NCBI RefSeq assembly: GCF_001685025.1
Contig: NZ_MAYU01000021.1
Coordinates: 558,001 to 622,000, forward strand
Source: Bacillus sp. FJAT-27225
GTDB taxonomy: Bacteria > Bacillota > Bacilli > Bacillales > Cytobacillaceae
Direction: 5' to 3'
DNA: 64,000 nt
A program made the position numbers and the translations under genes. This document shows positions 1-9,131 of the stretch, piece after piece. Below the pieces are notes generated by a model. That model made no database searches. It had not been told where the DNA came from and worked only from the letters and a program-made list of their open reading frames with translations. Numbering within the stretch: the stretch's first letter is position 1; the number at the start of each line of letters is the position of its first letter.

Positions 1-874
1 TCGTAAATACCACTCCACCTAGTCCAAGCAATGTGACAATGTATACCCCGGGGTTGGACTCGGCTAATGTAACACCAAACCATATCCCCAGAAAACCCAT
101 AACACCAAAACAGAAAATTTGTGGAATAAATCCAATCATAAACGAACCAAGTTTAATATCCTTTGGTTTAAGGAAACGCGCATAATCGGACGCAATAAGA
201 GCTGTTAAACCCATGATACCATGTTGCATTCCGATACATAAAAGTAAAGCTGTTCCGCCGATTTGTACACCTTCCGGCAGATACGTCCAAAATTGTCCAC
301 CATATTTAGATGGTGTATTGAACGCGACGATTATAGTGGTAATTAAGAAGATACCAAAGATCGGTAATGACCATTTTTGCAACTTGTCCAATTGTTTTAT
401 ACCGAACCAATTTAGTGGGATGACAATTGATCCAAAAACGACAATTAGAAGCCACAATGGAATTGCGGGGAAATATGCATGTACAGCGGTAACGAGAATC
501 ATACCTTCGAATGCACAATACATGATGAAATTGGATGCGTAAATTAAAGAGGTTAACGAAGCACCAATATAACCAAAGCCCTGTCTGGACATAAGATTTA
601 CGTTCATCCCCGATTTTGCGGATAAATAGGCAATAACTGTACCTAAAATTCCGGCAATCACGATGGCATAAATCGCTGAAATAATGGCGTTCATCGCGCC
701 AAACTGGAGTGCCATAACACTGCCTGTTTGAAAATAAAAAATTGCAGTGGCGATGCCAAACGTTATGTTCGTTACACTAAACCACCCCATGTTCCGTTTT
801 TCTACCGGAACCTGTTCAAATGAATAATCGTCTTTTTCTACTGTTAAATTTGTTGTTGTCTGGTTCACACTCAT
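1..874 (-). CDS. NCS1-family nucleobase:cation symporter, 3' end cut by window edge
   Basis: The first 291 residues of a polytopic membrane protein are visible; the rest lies beyond base 1. A soluble N-terminal stretch of about 28 residues is followed by hydrophobic segments and motifs typical of purine/cytosine permeases, such as FGIATAIFYFQTGS near residue 40 and GYIGASLTSLIYASNF near residue 103. The start at 874 is an ATG preceded by AAAGGATGA about 5 nt upstream. Family knowledge gives proton- or sodium-coupled import of cytosine, purines, allantoin or related compounds; the exact substrate cannot be read from sequence. An NCS2 permease lies 3 kb away, so this end of the window is rich in nucleobase transport. 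Confidence 0.85.
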   Translation of the reverse strand, partial: MSVNQTTTNLTVEKDDYSFEQVPVEKRNMGWFSVTNITFGIATAIFYFQTGSVMALQFGAMNAIISAIYAIVIAGILGTVIAYLSAKSGMNVNLMSRQGFGYIGASLTSLIYASNFIMYCAFEGMILVTAVHAYFPAIPLWLLIVVFGSIVIPLNWFGIKQLDKLQKWSLPIFGIFLITTIIVAFNTPSKYGGQFWTYLPEGVQIGGTALLLCIGMQHGIMGLTALIASDYARFLKPKDIKLGSFMIGFIPQIFCFGVMGFLGIWFGVTLAESNPGVYIVTLLGLGGVVFT

Positions 875-1082
875 GCAATCATCCTTTCATAGTGCTCTAC
901 ACAGACTGTCTCCTCCCTGCGGTAAATTTTTTCACATTCAACTCTACCCTCTCAAAAAAGAATGCTCGTTTTGAAGGATAACAGAATGTGTATCGATTAA
1001 GTATTTAGTGTTAATTAATTAGCCTTTTCCCTCCCTTTTTACACACTTTGTTTTTCCGCAATAACAATAGTATAACATAAAG

Positions 1083-1130
1083 CACAAGGAAATGGTTCTC
1101 ATTCTTTGAAAAACGAGACCATTCCCTTGT
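1083..1130 (-). terminator. Stem-loop directly after mscS-like gene
   Basis: ACAAGG-AATGGT-CTC pairs with GAGACCATTCCCTTGT around a 14-nt loop, immediately after the stop codon at 1134. A T-run follows on the plus side and only a weak one on the minus side, so it is a possible terminator for the channel gene. It resembles other GGTTCTC-type hairpins in this window. Confidence 0.4.
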
Positions 1131-1133
1131 TTT

Positions 1134-2258
1134 TTAATTATTCCGGTCAAATGAACCCATCGTATGAAACATCTCATTTGATTCCTGAGAGACGTAGATG
1201 GTGCGGGTAGGAAAAGCAACTTCCACCCCTACTTCCTCCAGGATCCCCATGATTGCCAGGTTGATCTCATGCTTGATTTGGACATGTTCCGCCCAAACCG
1301 TTGTTGTTGTAAAGAAATAGATTAGGATATCGAGGCCGCTATCCCCATAATGGTCAAAAGCCACCATAATTGTATCCGGGTGGACATCATCGCGGTCATT
1401 CAATAGCTTCTCGATCCGTGTAACCACTTTTTGAATTTGGTCCTTGCCTGTCAGATAATTGAGCCCTAAATTAAAATTAACCCGCCTTTTTCCCATCCGG
1501 CTCCAATTCGTAATCGCTTCATTTGCAAGTGTAGCGTTCGGTACCGTAACCAATGCCTGGCTGAACGTCCGAACTTTTGTGCTCCGGAAATTAATATCTT
1601 CGACTGTTCCCTCTACACTCGGCGTCAATATCCAATCGCCAATGGAAAATGGTTTTTCCGTAACAATAACAACACCGCCGATGATATTGCCTACCGCTTC
1701 TTTTGCAGCCAACGCAAATGCAAGCCCGCCTAAACCAAGCCCTGCAACCAGCCCATTTACATCATAATCAAATTCCTGTGCAATAATGCTGATACTGATT
1801 GCAACGAGGATGACACGAATCGTTCTTGACAGAAACGGTAAAAGAATCAAATCAATCCGATTGTTCATCTTCTTATTTATACTGATTAAGATCCCGGTAG
1901 AAGGAGACGACAAATTAAACAATCCCCATGTAATTAAAACAATCACCATCGAGCGCAAACATTTTAAAAAGAATGCATTTTGCTGTTCAACAAACGGAAA
2001 ATAATCCATTGATACATACAAACCAACAATGATAAACGCCCAGCTTAACGGCTTTTCAAAACTTAAGCAGATTTGGGATAGAAATTCCGTCGGTTTTTTT
2101 CTGGCCAATTTTATAACAAGCTGAAACACATATTTTGTGAACAGATTTCTAAAAAGAATAAACGCAGCCAATATCCCTATTGAAATCCCTAAATCTTTTA
2201 ATAGTTCTTCCTCCAACCCCAGGAATGAAATGTTCATTACAAATGAAACTAAAGACAT
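1134..2258 (-). CDS. MscS-family mechanosensitive ion channel
   Basis: The 374-aa protein has several N-terminal membrane helices, then the MscS pore helix and beta domain: GLGLGGLAFALAAKEAVGN followed by IGGVVIVTEKPFSIGDWI and the VPNATLANEAITNWSR segment. The family consists of plasma-membrane channels that open under tension and release solutes on osmotic downshock. A longer reading frame begins at 2327, but ATG 2258 has AGAAGGG 9 nt upstream and starts the protein just before the first membrane helix, so I chose it. The gene stands alone, with a hairpin right after the stop. The C-terminal part (VGVEVAFPTRTIY) is typical of the small-channel family. Confidence 0.9.
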   Translation of the reverse strand: MSLVSFVMNISFLGLEEELLKDLGISIGILAAFILFRNLFTKYVFQLVIKLARKKPTEFLSQICLSFEKPLSWAFIIVGLYVSMDYFPFVEQQNAFFLKCLRSMVIVLITWGLFNLSSPSTGILISINKKMNNRIDLILLPFLSRTIRVILVAISISIIAQEFDYDVNGLVAGLGLGGLAFALAAKEAVGNIIGGVVIVTEKPFSIGDWILTPSVEGTVEDINFRSTKVRTFSQALVTVPNATLANEAITNWSRMGKRRVNFNLGLNYLTGKDQIQKVVTRIEKLLNDRDDVHPDTIMVAFDHYGDSGLDILIYFFTTTTVWAEHVQIKHEINLAIMGILEEVGVEVAFPTRTIYVSQESNEMFHTMGSFDRNN

Positions 2259-2524
2259 GATCAATACCCTTCTTTCTTGTTGCATACTCTCTGTTAATAA
2301 TAAAAAAACAAAGATTGGCGCCCACAATCATCAGCTTATGAAACGAGACATCCTCATATGATAACAAGTTGGACATGATATTTAAATAGAACAATAGCCA
2401 TGTGTTTCAGGCAGTTAATGGAACGGCTGAAAGCAAATGGGATAAGTTTAAAATACTGTTATTTTCGCCATACTGGATAATAGCAAAAAATCAGCAGTTT
2501 TTAAAAACTATTAGAGGTGAGCAT

Positions 2525-2986
2525 ATGGGATTACAACGGACATTTATCATGGTTAAGCCCGATGGAGTCAAACGAGGATTGGTCGGGGAAATCATTAAGC
2601 GGTTTGAAGGAAAAGGATTCAACCTTTTAAACGCCGAGCTAATGACGGTGGACCGTGCGAAAGCAGAATTTCATTATATGGAGCATCAAGAAAAACCATT
2701 TTTCGGTGAACTAGTTGACTTTATAACATCCGGCCCAGTTTTTGCAATGGTCTGGGAAGGAGAAAATATTATAGAAGTTTCCCGGCTGATGATTGGAAAG
2801 ACAAGCCCGGCTGAGGCGTTGCCAGGAACTATTCGCGGTGACTTCGCCAATACAAAAGAAGAAAACGTGATCCATGGCTCCGATTCACTCCTGAGCGCAG
2901 AACGTGAAATTGAAAACTTCTTTGGACTCTTGAAAAAACGGCGCATGGAAGACGATTTTCCATTTGAAGGACGCCAGTCAGTTTAA
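2525..2986 (+). CDS. ndk: Nucleoside diphosphate kinase
   Basis: The 153-aa protein has the usual NDK length and all hallmarks: an N-terminal [19 protein letters not shown] strand and helix, and the phospho-acceptor motif NVIHGSDS with His117. It transfers the gamma phosphate from NTPs to NDPs in the cytoplasm through a phosphohistidine. The frame is open further upstream (to 2402), but ATG 2525 has GAGGTG 5 nt before it and matches the family N-terminus. It is a single gene here, not in the aro/men/trp neighbourhood common in Bacillus. A 12-bp perfect hairpin follows the stop. Confidence 0.95.
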   Translation: MGLQRTFIMVKPDGVKRGLVGEIIKRFEGKGFNLLNAELMTVDRAKAEFHYMEHQEKPFFGELVDFITSGPVFAMVWEGENIIEVSRLMIGKTSPAEALPGTIRGDFANTKEENVIHGSDSLLSAEREIENFFGLLKKRRMEDDFPFEGRQSV

Positions 2987-2992
2987 GGGGCT

Positions 2993-3023
2993 GGTTCTGG
3001 TTTGTCACTGGCAAACCAGAACC
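2993..3023 (+). terminator. Perfect 12-bp stem-loop after ndk
   Basis: GGTTCTGGTTTG and CAAACCAGAACC flank a 7-nt loop a few bases after the ndk stop. There is no T-run, so it could stabilise the 3' end or be a dispersed repeat rather than a classical terminator. Confidence 0.45.
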
Positions 3024-3096
3024 GCTGAATTATTTTCAAACTCGCTGAATTCCTCGTTCCGCAATTTTTTTCAATCCTTTACACGGATTTAGCACT

Positions 3097-4014
3097 TCAG
3101 CTGCGATTGTCCTGGTTTGGGTCTTGCCAAACATTGAACTGTCTTGGAACCTCCCCATTTGCCGCTAGGTTGATGAAGTTTTTGGCAGGGGTGGATAGAT
3201 GATGCTGTTCGAGCCAAATGATTCCTAGCGATGATGTCATGTTGACATCACTAATTTGCGCGGAGTAGAGGTTTTTATCACCGCCGTACACATCAAAAAC
3301 AGATTTAGGGACAATTGTCACTCCCATTCCTCCTCGGACCAACTCCATTAATACATGCATGTCGGAACACTCGGCTGCCATTTTAAGTTGTAACTTTTCC
3401 CTCGTAAAGGTTTCAAGAATGGTATTGTAAATCCCCAATCCTTCTGTACTTGGAATGATCAGACGCGATTGAGAAATTTTACTTAATGAAACTTCGGATA
3501 TTTCCGCATTGCTTACAAAAACAAACGGCTCACTAATAAGATGATGGAATTTCAAGCCACGGTGTTCGAGCGGAAGCCTGACAAATGCCAGCTCAATCAC
3601 CCTTGATTTCACCATTTCCGCCAAATACAGCGAGTCATTTTGGACTACCTTCAAGGAAACCAGCGGATACTTTTTATGAAACGCCTGAAGCCTTTCCGGA
3701 AACCCGGAGACTGACAGCGTATTGATGCCCACATTCAAGGCACCCCTTTTTCCTTCCTCCGTATCCTGTAATTCACTTTTTATCTCTTCAAGATTATTTA
3801 CAAGCTGTAAGGCACGCTGATAAAGAAGCTGTCCCTTATCGGTCAGTTCCATGTTTTTGCCGTTTCTTTCGAATAGAAGAACCCCTAGTTCCTCTTCGAG
3901 CTGTTTAAGCTGAATACTGAGCGGCGGCTGTGACATATGAAGTTTTTTCGCAGCGGCTGTTATATTTTTTTCCTCAGCAATCGAAATAAAGTAGCGAAGT
4001 TGTTTAATGTCCAT
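3097..4014 (-). CDS. LysR-family transcriptional regulator
   Basis: The 305-aa protein has the LysR N-terminal helix-turn-helix (MDIKQLRYFISIAEEKNITAAAKKL then SQPPLSIQLKQLEEELG) and an effector-binding domain from about residue 90 to 290. It is transcribed divergently from the NCS2 permease at 4124 with 109 bp between them, the standard LysR arrangement in which the regulator controls its neighbour in response to a small molecule. Two TTTTCATAT copies 20 bp apart lie in the shared spacer. A purine or purine-breakdown product would be a reasonable inducer, but that is inference from the neighbour only. Confidence 0.92.
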   Translation of the reverse strand: MDIKQLRYFISIAEEKNITAAAKKLHMSQPPLSIQLKQLEEELGVLLFERNGKNMELTDKGQLLYQRALQLVNNLEEIKSELQDTEEGKRGALNVGINTLSVSGFPERLQAFHKKYPLVSLKVVQNDSLYLAEMVKSRVIELAFVRLPLEHRGLKFHHLISEPFVFVSNAEISEVSLSKISQSRLIIPSTEGLGIYNTILETFTREKLQLKMAAECSDMHVLMELVRGGMGVTIVPKSVFDVYGGDKNLYSAQISDVNMTSSLGIIWLEQHHLSTPAKNFINLAANGEVPRQFNVWQDPNQDNRS

Positions 4015-4046
4015 AAACCCTCCCTCTCTATATAAAAATTAAATAG

Positions 4047-4075
4047 TTTTCATATAAATTATATATTTTTCATAT
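4047..4075. promoter_or_regulatory. Candidate LysR operator: two TTTTCATAT direct repeats
   Basis: TTTTCATAT occurs at 4047-4055 and 4067-4075, two helical turns apart, in the spacer between the LysR gene and the divergent permease. The placement and phasing fit a LysR tetramer contacting one face of the DNA. Confidence 0.4.
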
Positions 4076-4123
4076 CAATATTGTCTATGCTACGATAACA
4101 AACGGACTAGAAAGGGGATTAAC

Positions 4124-5410
4124 ATGGAACGCCTATTTAAACTTCAGCAACACAACACAACACTGGGCAACGAGTTTACCGCCGGTTTTATTTCTTATAT
4201 TACAGTCGTTTATATTATTATCGTGAACGCGACCATCCTGGCATCGGCAGGAATTCCGATGGAAGCGGGCATCATTGCGACAATCCTTACAAGTGCATTC
4301 GGCTGTTTACTGGTCGGTTTTTATAGCAATACGCCGCTAATCATTATTCCTGGTATGGGGCTCAATGCGATGTTTACCTACACAATCGTCCAATCTGGGG
4401 GATTTTCATGGCAGGAAGCCTTGGCAATGGTGTTCATTTCAGGCTTGCTGTTTGTCGTGATTGCTTTTACACCAATGGCAAAAATGATTACCTCATCTAT
4501 TCCGAATTCCTTAAAAGAGGCCATTACAATTGGAATTGGAATTTTATTGATTTTGATTGGTTTTGAAAATGCGGGGATTATTACAAGCTCCGAGCATACT
4601 TTACTCGCCATTGGAGATTTAAGCAGTACTTCTGTCCTCATCACCTTTTTCGGACTCATTATTACGATTCTATTATTTATAAAAAATGTACCTGGTAATC
4701 TATTGATTAGCATCATAATCACGTCGTTGTTATCGATTTGGTTCGGGGACTCCGATTTTAGGGGTATTAGTTTTTCAATGCCGGATTTTAATGAATACTT
4801 AGGATTTTTTGGCCAGCTTTCGTTTGCACAAGCAGGAAATATTATTTTCTGGCTGACGTCTCTCTCTTTTGCGATGGTGATTGTGTTTGAAAATATTGGC
4901 CTGATTCATGGCCATAGCAACATGCTTAATCGCCCGGAAAGCGGTAAGAAATCGCTTCAGGCTACAGCCATTTCCGTTTTATCATCCGGAATCTTCGGTA
5001 CAAGCCCTACGGTCGCCTCCGTTGAAGCAGCAGCCGGAATTACAGCTGGAGGGAGAACCGGATTAACCAGCATTTTTACCGGATTCTTGTTTCTGCTATC
5101 GTTTTTATTTATCCCTATTATAAAAGCTGTTCCGACAAGCGCAGTTTCTCCCATTCTGATCCTGATAGGAGTCCTTATGCTGCAAAACATTGCTAAACTT
5201 TCGATGGATGACTTAACAGAAAGCTTTCCCGCACTGATGATTATTGTCCTGATACCATTGACATACAGCATTGCGGATGGAATGGCAATTGGGTTCATCT
5301 TGTACCCGCTAATCAAACTGTTAATGGGCAAAGGGAAGGAAATCCATCCTGCCCTTTACTTCATCGCCATCTTATTCATAAGCAACTTTGTCCTCCAAAA
5401 CGTACTATAG
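4124..5410 (+). CDS. NCS2-family permease (AzgA/PbuG-like)
   Basis: The 428-aa protein has about 12 hydrophobic segments. It starts with NTTLGNEFTAGFISYITVVY and carries the family hallmarks PGMGLNAMFTYTIV near residue 85 and SSGIFGTSPTVASVEAAAGI near residue 288, as in AzgA/PbuG/PbuO guanine-hypoxanthine permeases. It should import a purine or related base by ion symport. The ATG at 4124 has a GGGG Shine-Dalgarno 6 nt upstream. It is divergent from a LysR gene, which probably controls it. The substrate is not certain; xanthine, adenine or guanine/hypoxanthine all occur in the family. Confidence 0.9.
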   Translation: MERLFKLQQHNTTLGNEFTAGFISYITVVYIIIVNATILASAGIPMEAGIIATILTSAFGCLLVGFYSNTPLIIIPGMGLNAMFTYTIVQSGGFSWQEALAMVFISGLLFVVIAFTPMAKMITSSIPNSLKEAITIGIGILLILIGFENAGIITSSEHTLLAIGDLSSTSVLITFFGLIITILLFIKNVPGNLLISIIITSLLSIWFGDSDFRGISFSMPDFNEYLGFFGQLSFAQAGNIIFWLTSLSFAMVIVFENIGLIHGHSNMLNRPESGKKSLQATAISVLSSGIFGTSPTVASVEAAAGITAGGRTGLTSIFTGFLFLLSFLFIPIIKAVPTSAVSPILILIGVLMLQNIAKLSMDDLTESFPALMIIVLIPLTYSIADGMAIGFILYPLIKLLMGKGKEIHPALYFIAILFISNFVLQNVL

Positions 5411-5414
5411 GAAC

Positions 5415-5606
5415 AAAAGCGCAAGCGCCTTCGTGACAGGCAAAAAACGCCTGTCCCTGCGATGATAATTCTAGGGAGCTTTCCTTAGTGGTCATGAGGG
5501 GCTTCGACTGAGATAAAGGAATCCGAAGAGCATTAGCGATTCGATGATGACTTATCGTAGGGAGGAGACCTGAAGTTTGCGCACGCGTAGGCGCTGGAGC
5601 TAGACG
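5415..5606. repeat. Dispersed Bacillus-type intergenic repeat
   Basis: The 305-bp gap 5411-5715 has no gene. It holds an element bounded by AAAAGCGCAAGCGCCT and the inverted-like AGGCGCTGGAGCTAGACG. An internal hairpin (GACAGGC/GCCTGTC, 5435-5455) may end transcription of the permease. The ends resemble a repeat seen widely in Bacillaceae intergenic DNA; I recognise it from memory, not from a search. The rest of the gap is the stem-loop at 5671-5714. Confidence 0.5.
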
Positions 5607-5670
5607 TGGACAATTTCAATAAAAGAGTTATACACAATTCCGAAATCTAAAGTTTCCTATAACAGCAAAC

Positions 5671-5714
5671 AGGGACGGTTCTCCTTAGCCAATTGACAAA
5701 CGAGAACCGTCCCT
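5671..5714 (-). terminator. 13-bp perfect stem-loop ending the 19.4-5.7 kb gene group
   Basis: AGGGACGGTTCTC and GAGAACCGTCCCT are perfect complements around an 18-nt loop, ending 1 nt before the stop of the last gene of the minus-strand group. No strong T-run is present. It is closely related in sequence to the hairpin at 37323-37394. Confidence 0.55.
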
Positions 5715-5715
5715 A

Positions 5716-7263
5716 TTAATTCCACTTTGATAAATAGTAGTCCAATTTTCCTGCAACGAAGTGAATGTAAAATGAAATCATGCTGGATGGGTCAGTAATT
5801 TCGGTGACTGGTTTACTGCTTATTTGTTCAATCTCGCGTTTCCAGCTTTTTATATCATCGATAATCGCATCCAAATCGGGTGAGATTTCCACCTTTTCAG
5901 GATCAATCAGCCGGTTGGGAAACAGCGGCACATTCCATTTCGAAACTTCAGACAGGAGCAATTCCATTTTCTCTAGCACACGTTTCACGTCTACCCTGGA
6001 CTCTCCAAATATCGAGTAAAAATCTTGTTCAACTTCTTCAAAAGAATCTCCCCAGCTCAGCCGTGCAAAAAAATACCCATTCATCAGCTGAATTGATTCC
6101 CATGGATAGTCGAAATCCTCTTGCTTTGCATTCTGCTTCGGAATGTAAGGAACAATCAAATTGACAATTTGTTCAATACCCAACTGCGAAAACGTTTGAA
6201 TATCTTCCCGTATCCTTTGAAACAACGGCGGGAACAAATCGCCTAACATGAAATGATCGCTATAATATTCAAAAACGGTCAATTCTCTTTTGTTCGCCTT
6301 CGTTGCCTGGCGCCATTCATGGAGTGCTTTAAAGGCTCTTTCTTCCTTTGAAAAAGACTGCTTGTAATTCCTGCCCCAATAGGCAAATAAAGTGTCGACT
6401 GATTTTGAACTGGCCAGCTCTTCAGGGAGCTCCAGCATCCCCCATGATAATCCTGCGTTATATGCAATATGTTCAACATGAAGATCGGGAAGCTGATTTT
6501 TTAGTTGTTCCGTAAACTCGATATAATCAGAAAGGAAGCGATGGTTGTCTTTTACCCCGACATCCGCTGGCCAAAGGGAAACCCGCCTTATCGAACTGGC
6601 CTCCTTGCAATAATCCTTGATTTTACGGATAGCGACATCCTTCCAGGAATCATCTGAAAAGTCGACTTGCTTTTTCCCGAATTCCGATCCTTCCTGTAAA
6701 AGATAATGCATACTATGTCCGCCCAGGGTAATTGCCAACCCTCTTTTCTCAATCTCGTCGGCCACTATATGCTTTACTTTGTCCCATAACATAAACGTAA
6801 AAAACAATTCATTTATATAGTGCTTTGCTGCCCAGTCAATTAGCTGCACAAGAAAATCTATATCTTCGTAATTCTCAACAACCAAGCCTCTTCTCTTCAT
6901 TTTTCCGGAATGGATGTTGGAGGTGACTGTTTCATTTTCCTCAAGCAATTCCTCTTTTGATAAAAAACTAACCCACTTATACCCAAACAGCTTCTTACAA
7001 ACATGATAAACACCAAAGAGTACCGAGCGCGGGTTCGCTCCTATTATATAAATCTCACTATCTTTCTTTAACACCTGAAAGGTATCTTCTGACCTATCAA
7101 GAGACGATTCAATAAGGCTCCTCTGATTAAAATCGTGATAGGTCCCTAACACAAACGAATACCGGATGGATCCGTTAACGAATTTTCCGTATTTTCGCAG
7201 CTCTTCTTCCGCAAACTTGATCACAGTATCTTCATTTAGTATTGTTATCTGAAATTCTTGCAA
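5716..7263 (-). CDS. DUF4838-like protein (GH20/GH67-type N-terminal domain)
   Basis: The 515-aa protein has no signal peptide and no membrane helix. Residues about 70-100 (GANPRSVLFGVYHVCKKLFGYKWVSF, read in two parts) match the N-terminal domain shared by alpha-glucuronidases, GH20 enzymes and DUF4838 proteins; the rest resembles a TIM-barrel-like DUF4838 region. Catalytic residues cannot be assigned with confidence. A GTG at 7272 abuts the perfect AGGAGGTG site, so TTG 7263 (8 nt spacing) is preferred; TTG 7266 is also possible. The Shine-Dalgarno overlaps the stop of the upstream 613-codon gene, so the two are translationally linked. It is probably a cytoplasmic glycan-processing enzyme; the substrate is unknown. 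Confidence 0.7.
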   Translation of the reverse strand: MQEFQITILNEDTVIKFAEEELRKYGKFVNGSIRYSFVLGTYHDFNQRSLIESSLDRSEDTFQVLKKDSEIYIIGANPRSVLFGVYHVCKKLFGYKWVSFLSKEELLEENETVTSNIHSGKMKRRGLVVENYEDIDFLVQLIDWAAKHYINELFFTFMLWDKVKHIVADEIEKRGLAITLGGHSMHYLLQEGSEFGKKQVDFSDDSWKDVAIRKIKDYCKEASSIRRVSLWPADVGVKDNHRFLSDYIEFTEQLKNQLPDLHVEHIAYNAGLSWGMLELPEELASSKSVDTLFAYWGRNYKQSFSKEERAFKALHEWRQATKANKRELTVFEYYSDHFMLGDLFPPLFQRIREDIQTFSQLGIEQIVNLIVPYIPKQNAKQEDFDYPWESIQLMNGYFFARLSWGDSFEEVEQDFYSIFGESRVDVKRVLEKMELLLSEVSKWNVPLFPNRLIDPEKVEISPDLDAIIDDIKSWKREIEQISSKPVTEITDPSSMISFYIHFVAGKLDYYLSKWN

Positions 7264-7275
7264 CAAGCACACCTC

Positions 7276-9117
7276 CTATTCAATCAGCGATACATTCATT
7301 TCGGTCAGGAGCAGGCCTGATAAGATAATCGCATTGGTCCATCCACTTTCAATGACATACGCGCCCCAGCCTGTGTCGCCATTGTTTCCAAAGTACTCGC
7401 CCCTGTCCAGATGAAATGAACGCATCCAGCCGCCATCAAATTCTTTTTTAGAAGAAGAGATTTGAACCGTCGATATAAATTGAACCAGCTTCTCATAAAA
7501 ATCTTTCACCTTCCGATCGCCAGTTGCTTTATAAGCCTCCCAGGCATTCACAATCAGGAAATTATTCGTATATAACTGATCAGCGATTCCTTCATTATTC
7601 AATTGGAATACACCAGTATCCTCAAAACCGTACCGTTCCGGATCCGGATTATCACTTTCCTCGACGCCGCCTAACACGTGTTGATTGGCGGATAAATAAT
7701 CGATTACTTCATATAATCCCTGGCGAATTTTTTCATCCTTCGTCAGTCCAACCATTTGTGCTAAAGATAGGAGAAAACGGCTGTAGCCTGCTGTCTTGCT
7801 ATACATGAATTTCAGGTTCTCTTTATTCTCCAATAAAGTCATTGTTCCTTGATAGGCAGCCTGCTTAAAACGCTCATCATTTGAAACGAGATACGCCTGA
7901 ACAAAAGCAGTATGAACGATCGACTCAAAATGCGGATTCATGCTGGCTTCGTTTGAGTCCCTAAAATAGGAAGCGCCCTTTTCTGCCAACTCACTTTCAC
8001 GTATACATTCAGGACGCAGTCCATTCCGATTTTGCGTATTTAATAATGCATAAGCCGTTAATAGGCCTCTGTCTTTGTATTGTTCGATTCCAGTTTTACG
8101 GTAAAGATATAATAGAACGAGTGCTACCCAGCTATTATCGTCCGAAAAAATTTGATCCGGTTTCGGTTTAGGGCTCTGAAACCATTTCCAAAAGCCATAG
8201 GTACCTGAATCGGGGTCCGTATCCTGATAACCCGCTTCAAATAAATAGCTCATTAAATTAGCCGATATCTGTGCCCATTTTGTTTCTCCAGTATATTCAC
8301 TATATAAATGGAACATCAGAGCTGTATGAGCATGGCAATCCGGCCGGTAGTCCTTGCTTAGTTCACTTCGGATTGAATGGATATTTTCATACACTCCAAG
8401 ACTTCCATCATCCTTCGGCAATATCCCCGATTGTAAAAACCAATTCACACCCTGTTTAATTGTCTTTTCATTGTCGGTATTGTTTGCGATTTTAATGGTT
8501 GGCTGAATCTCCCGAATCGGTAACTGAAACTCATCCTGCAGTGACTTGATGAAGTCATTCCACAGCCAATTGGGCCGCAATGTCCAGGGCTGTTCGTTGC
8601 CAAGAAAGGAAATGGCTGAAAAGATTGCTTTTCCGTCGCCATACTTTTTCACAACGATTCCTGGATAGTCCCCAACTGATTCCGTCCTATGTGTTTCTTT
8701 AAAATGGCCAATATTGACTAATCGTTCCGTATCAAAGGGAAAGCCAGTTAAAAACGGTCCATGCCATTCAAGCAGCTGGCCTTGTTTGCAAGAGCCGTTA
8801 TCCCTTGCGATAACCAATTTTTCAAGGCGGCGATTGGTCACAACAAAATCCTGCTTAAAGCCAAACAGCCTGGAAGTTGGAAAATCATCGCAATTGATCA
8901 ATTCACCATATAGGGTACCGCCTTGTTCGACAAACGCCCATAGTTTTTCCAGTAGTTCATAAGACAATTTCAATGGAGTTCCATTGTCATTTCCATTTAT
9001 AAAAATATACGTATAGCGCAGTAAATCTTCATCTATTAACTGATCAATTTCATAAAAGTAATCGGTAAATTCCACCAAGCTTTTCATTTGTTTGCTTTTG
9101 TCGACGAGAGCAATCAC
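7276..9117 (-). CDS. Six-hairpin glycosidase-like protein with N-terminal GATase-like domain
   Basis: The 613-aa cytoplasmic protein has two parts. Residues 1-205 look like the alpha/beta GATase1-like or beta-galactosidase trimerisation fold (LWAFVEQGGTLYGEL, then GDGKAIFSAISFLGNEQPW). Residues 210-610 are rich in aromatic, helical repeats typical of an (alpha/alpha)6 barrel, as in unsaturated-glycoside hydrolases and epimerases (YRPDCHAHTALMFHLYSEYTG, FSDDNSWVALVLLYLYRKTG). The GTG start has GGGGTG 7 nt upstream. It lies between an FAD oxidoreductase (15 nt away) and the DUF4838-like gene in one operon. I do not recognise a named family; a role in cleaving or isomerising an oxidised or unsaturated oligosaccharide is inferred. 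Confidence 0.65.
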   Translation of the reverse strand: MIALVDKSKQMKSLVEFTDYFYEIDQLIDEDLLRYTYIFINGNDNGTPLKLSYELLEKLWAFVEQGGTLYGELINCDDFPTSRLFGFKQDFVVTNRRLEKLVIARDNGSCKQGQLLEWHGPFLTGFPFDTERLVNIGHFKETHRTESVGDYPGIVVKKYGDGKAIFSAISFLGNEQPWTLRPNWLWNDFIKSLQDEFQLPIREIQPTIKIANNTDNEKTIKQGVNWFLQSGILPKDDGSLGVYENIHSIRSELSKDYRPDCHAHTALMFHLYSEYTGETKWAQISANLMSYLFEAGYQDTDPDSGTYGFWKWFQSPKPKPDQIFSDDNSWVALVLLYLYRKTGIEQYKDRGLLTAYALLNTQNRNGLRPECIRESELAEKGASYFRDSNEASMNPHFESIVHTAFVQAYLVSNDERFKQAAYQGTMTLLENKENLKFMYSKTAGYSRFLLSLAQMVGLTKDEKIRQGLYEVIDYLSANQHVLGGVEESDNPDPERYGFEDTGVFQLNNEGIADQLYTNNFLIVNAWEAYKATGDRKVKDFYEKLVQFISTVQISSSKKEFDGGWMRSFHLDRGEYFGNNGDTGWGAYVIESGWTNAIILSGLLLTEMNVSLIE

Positions 9118-9131
9118 AATTATTCACCCCT

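Noticed and set aside
2402-2524. N-terminal extension of ndk
   Set aside because: No Shine-Dalgarno, no family similarity, and ATG 2525 has a good one and the canonical N-terminus.
4015-4123. Purine riboswitch before the NCS2 permease
   Set aside because: The 109-nt spacer is AT-rich and lacks the conserved loop-loop core; LysR control is more likely.
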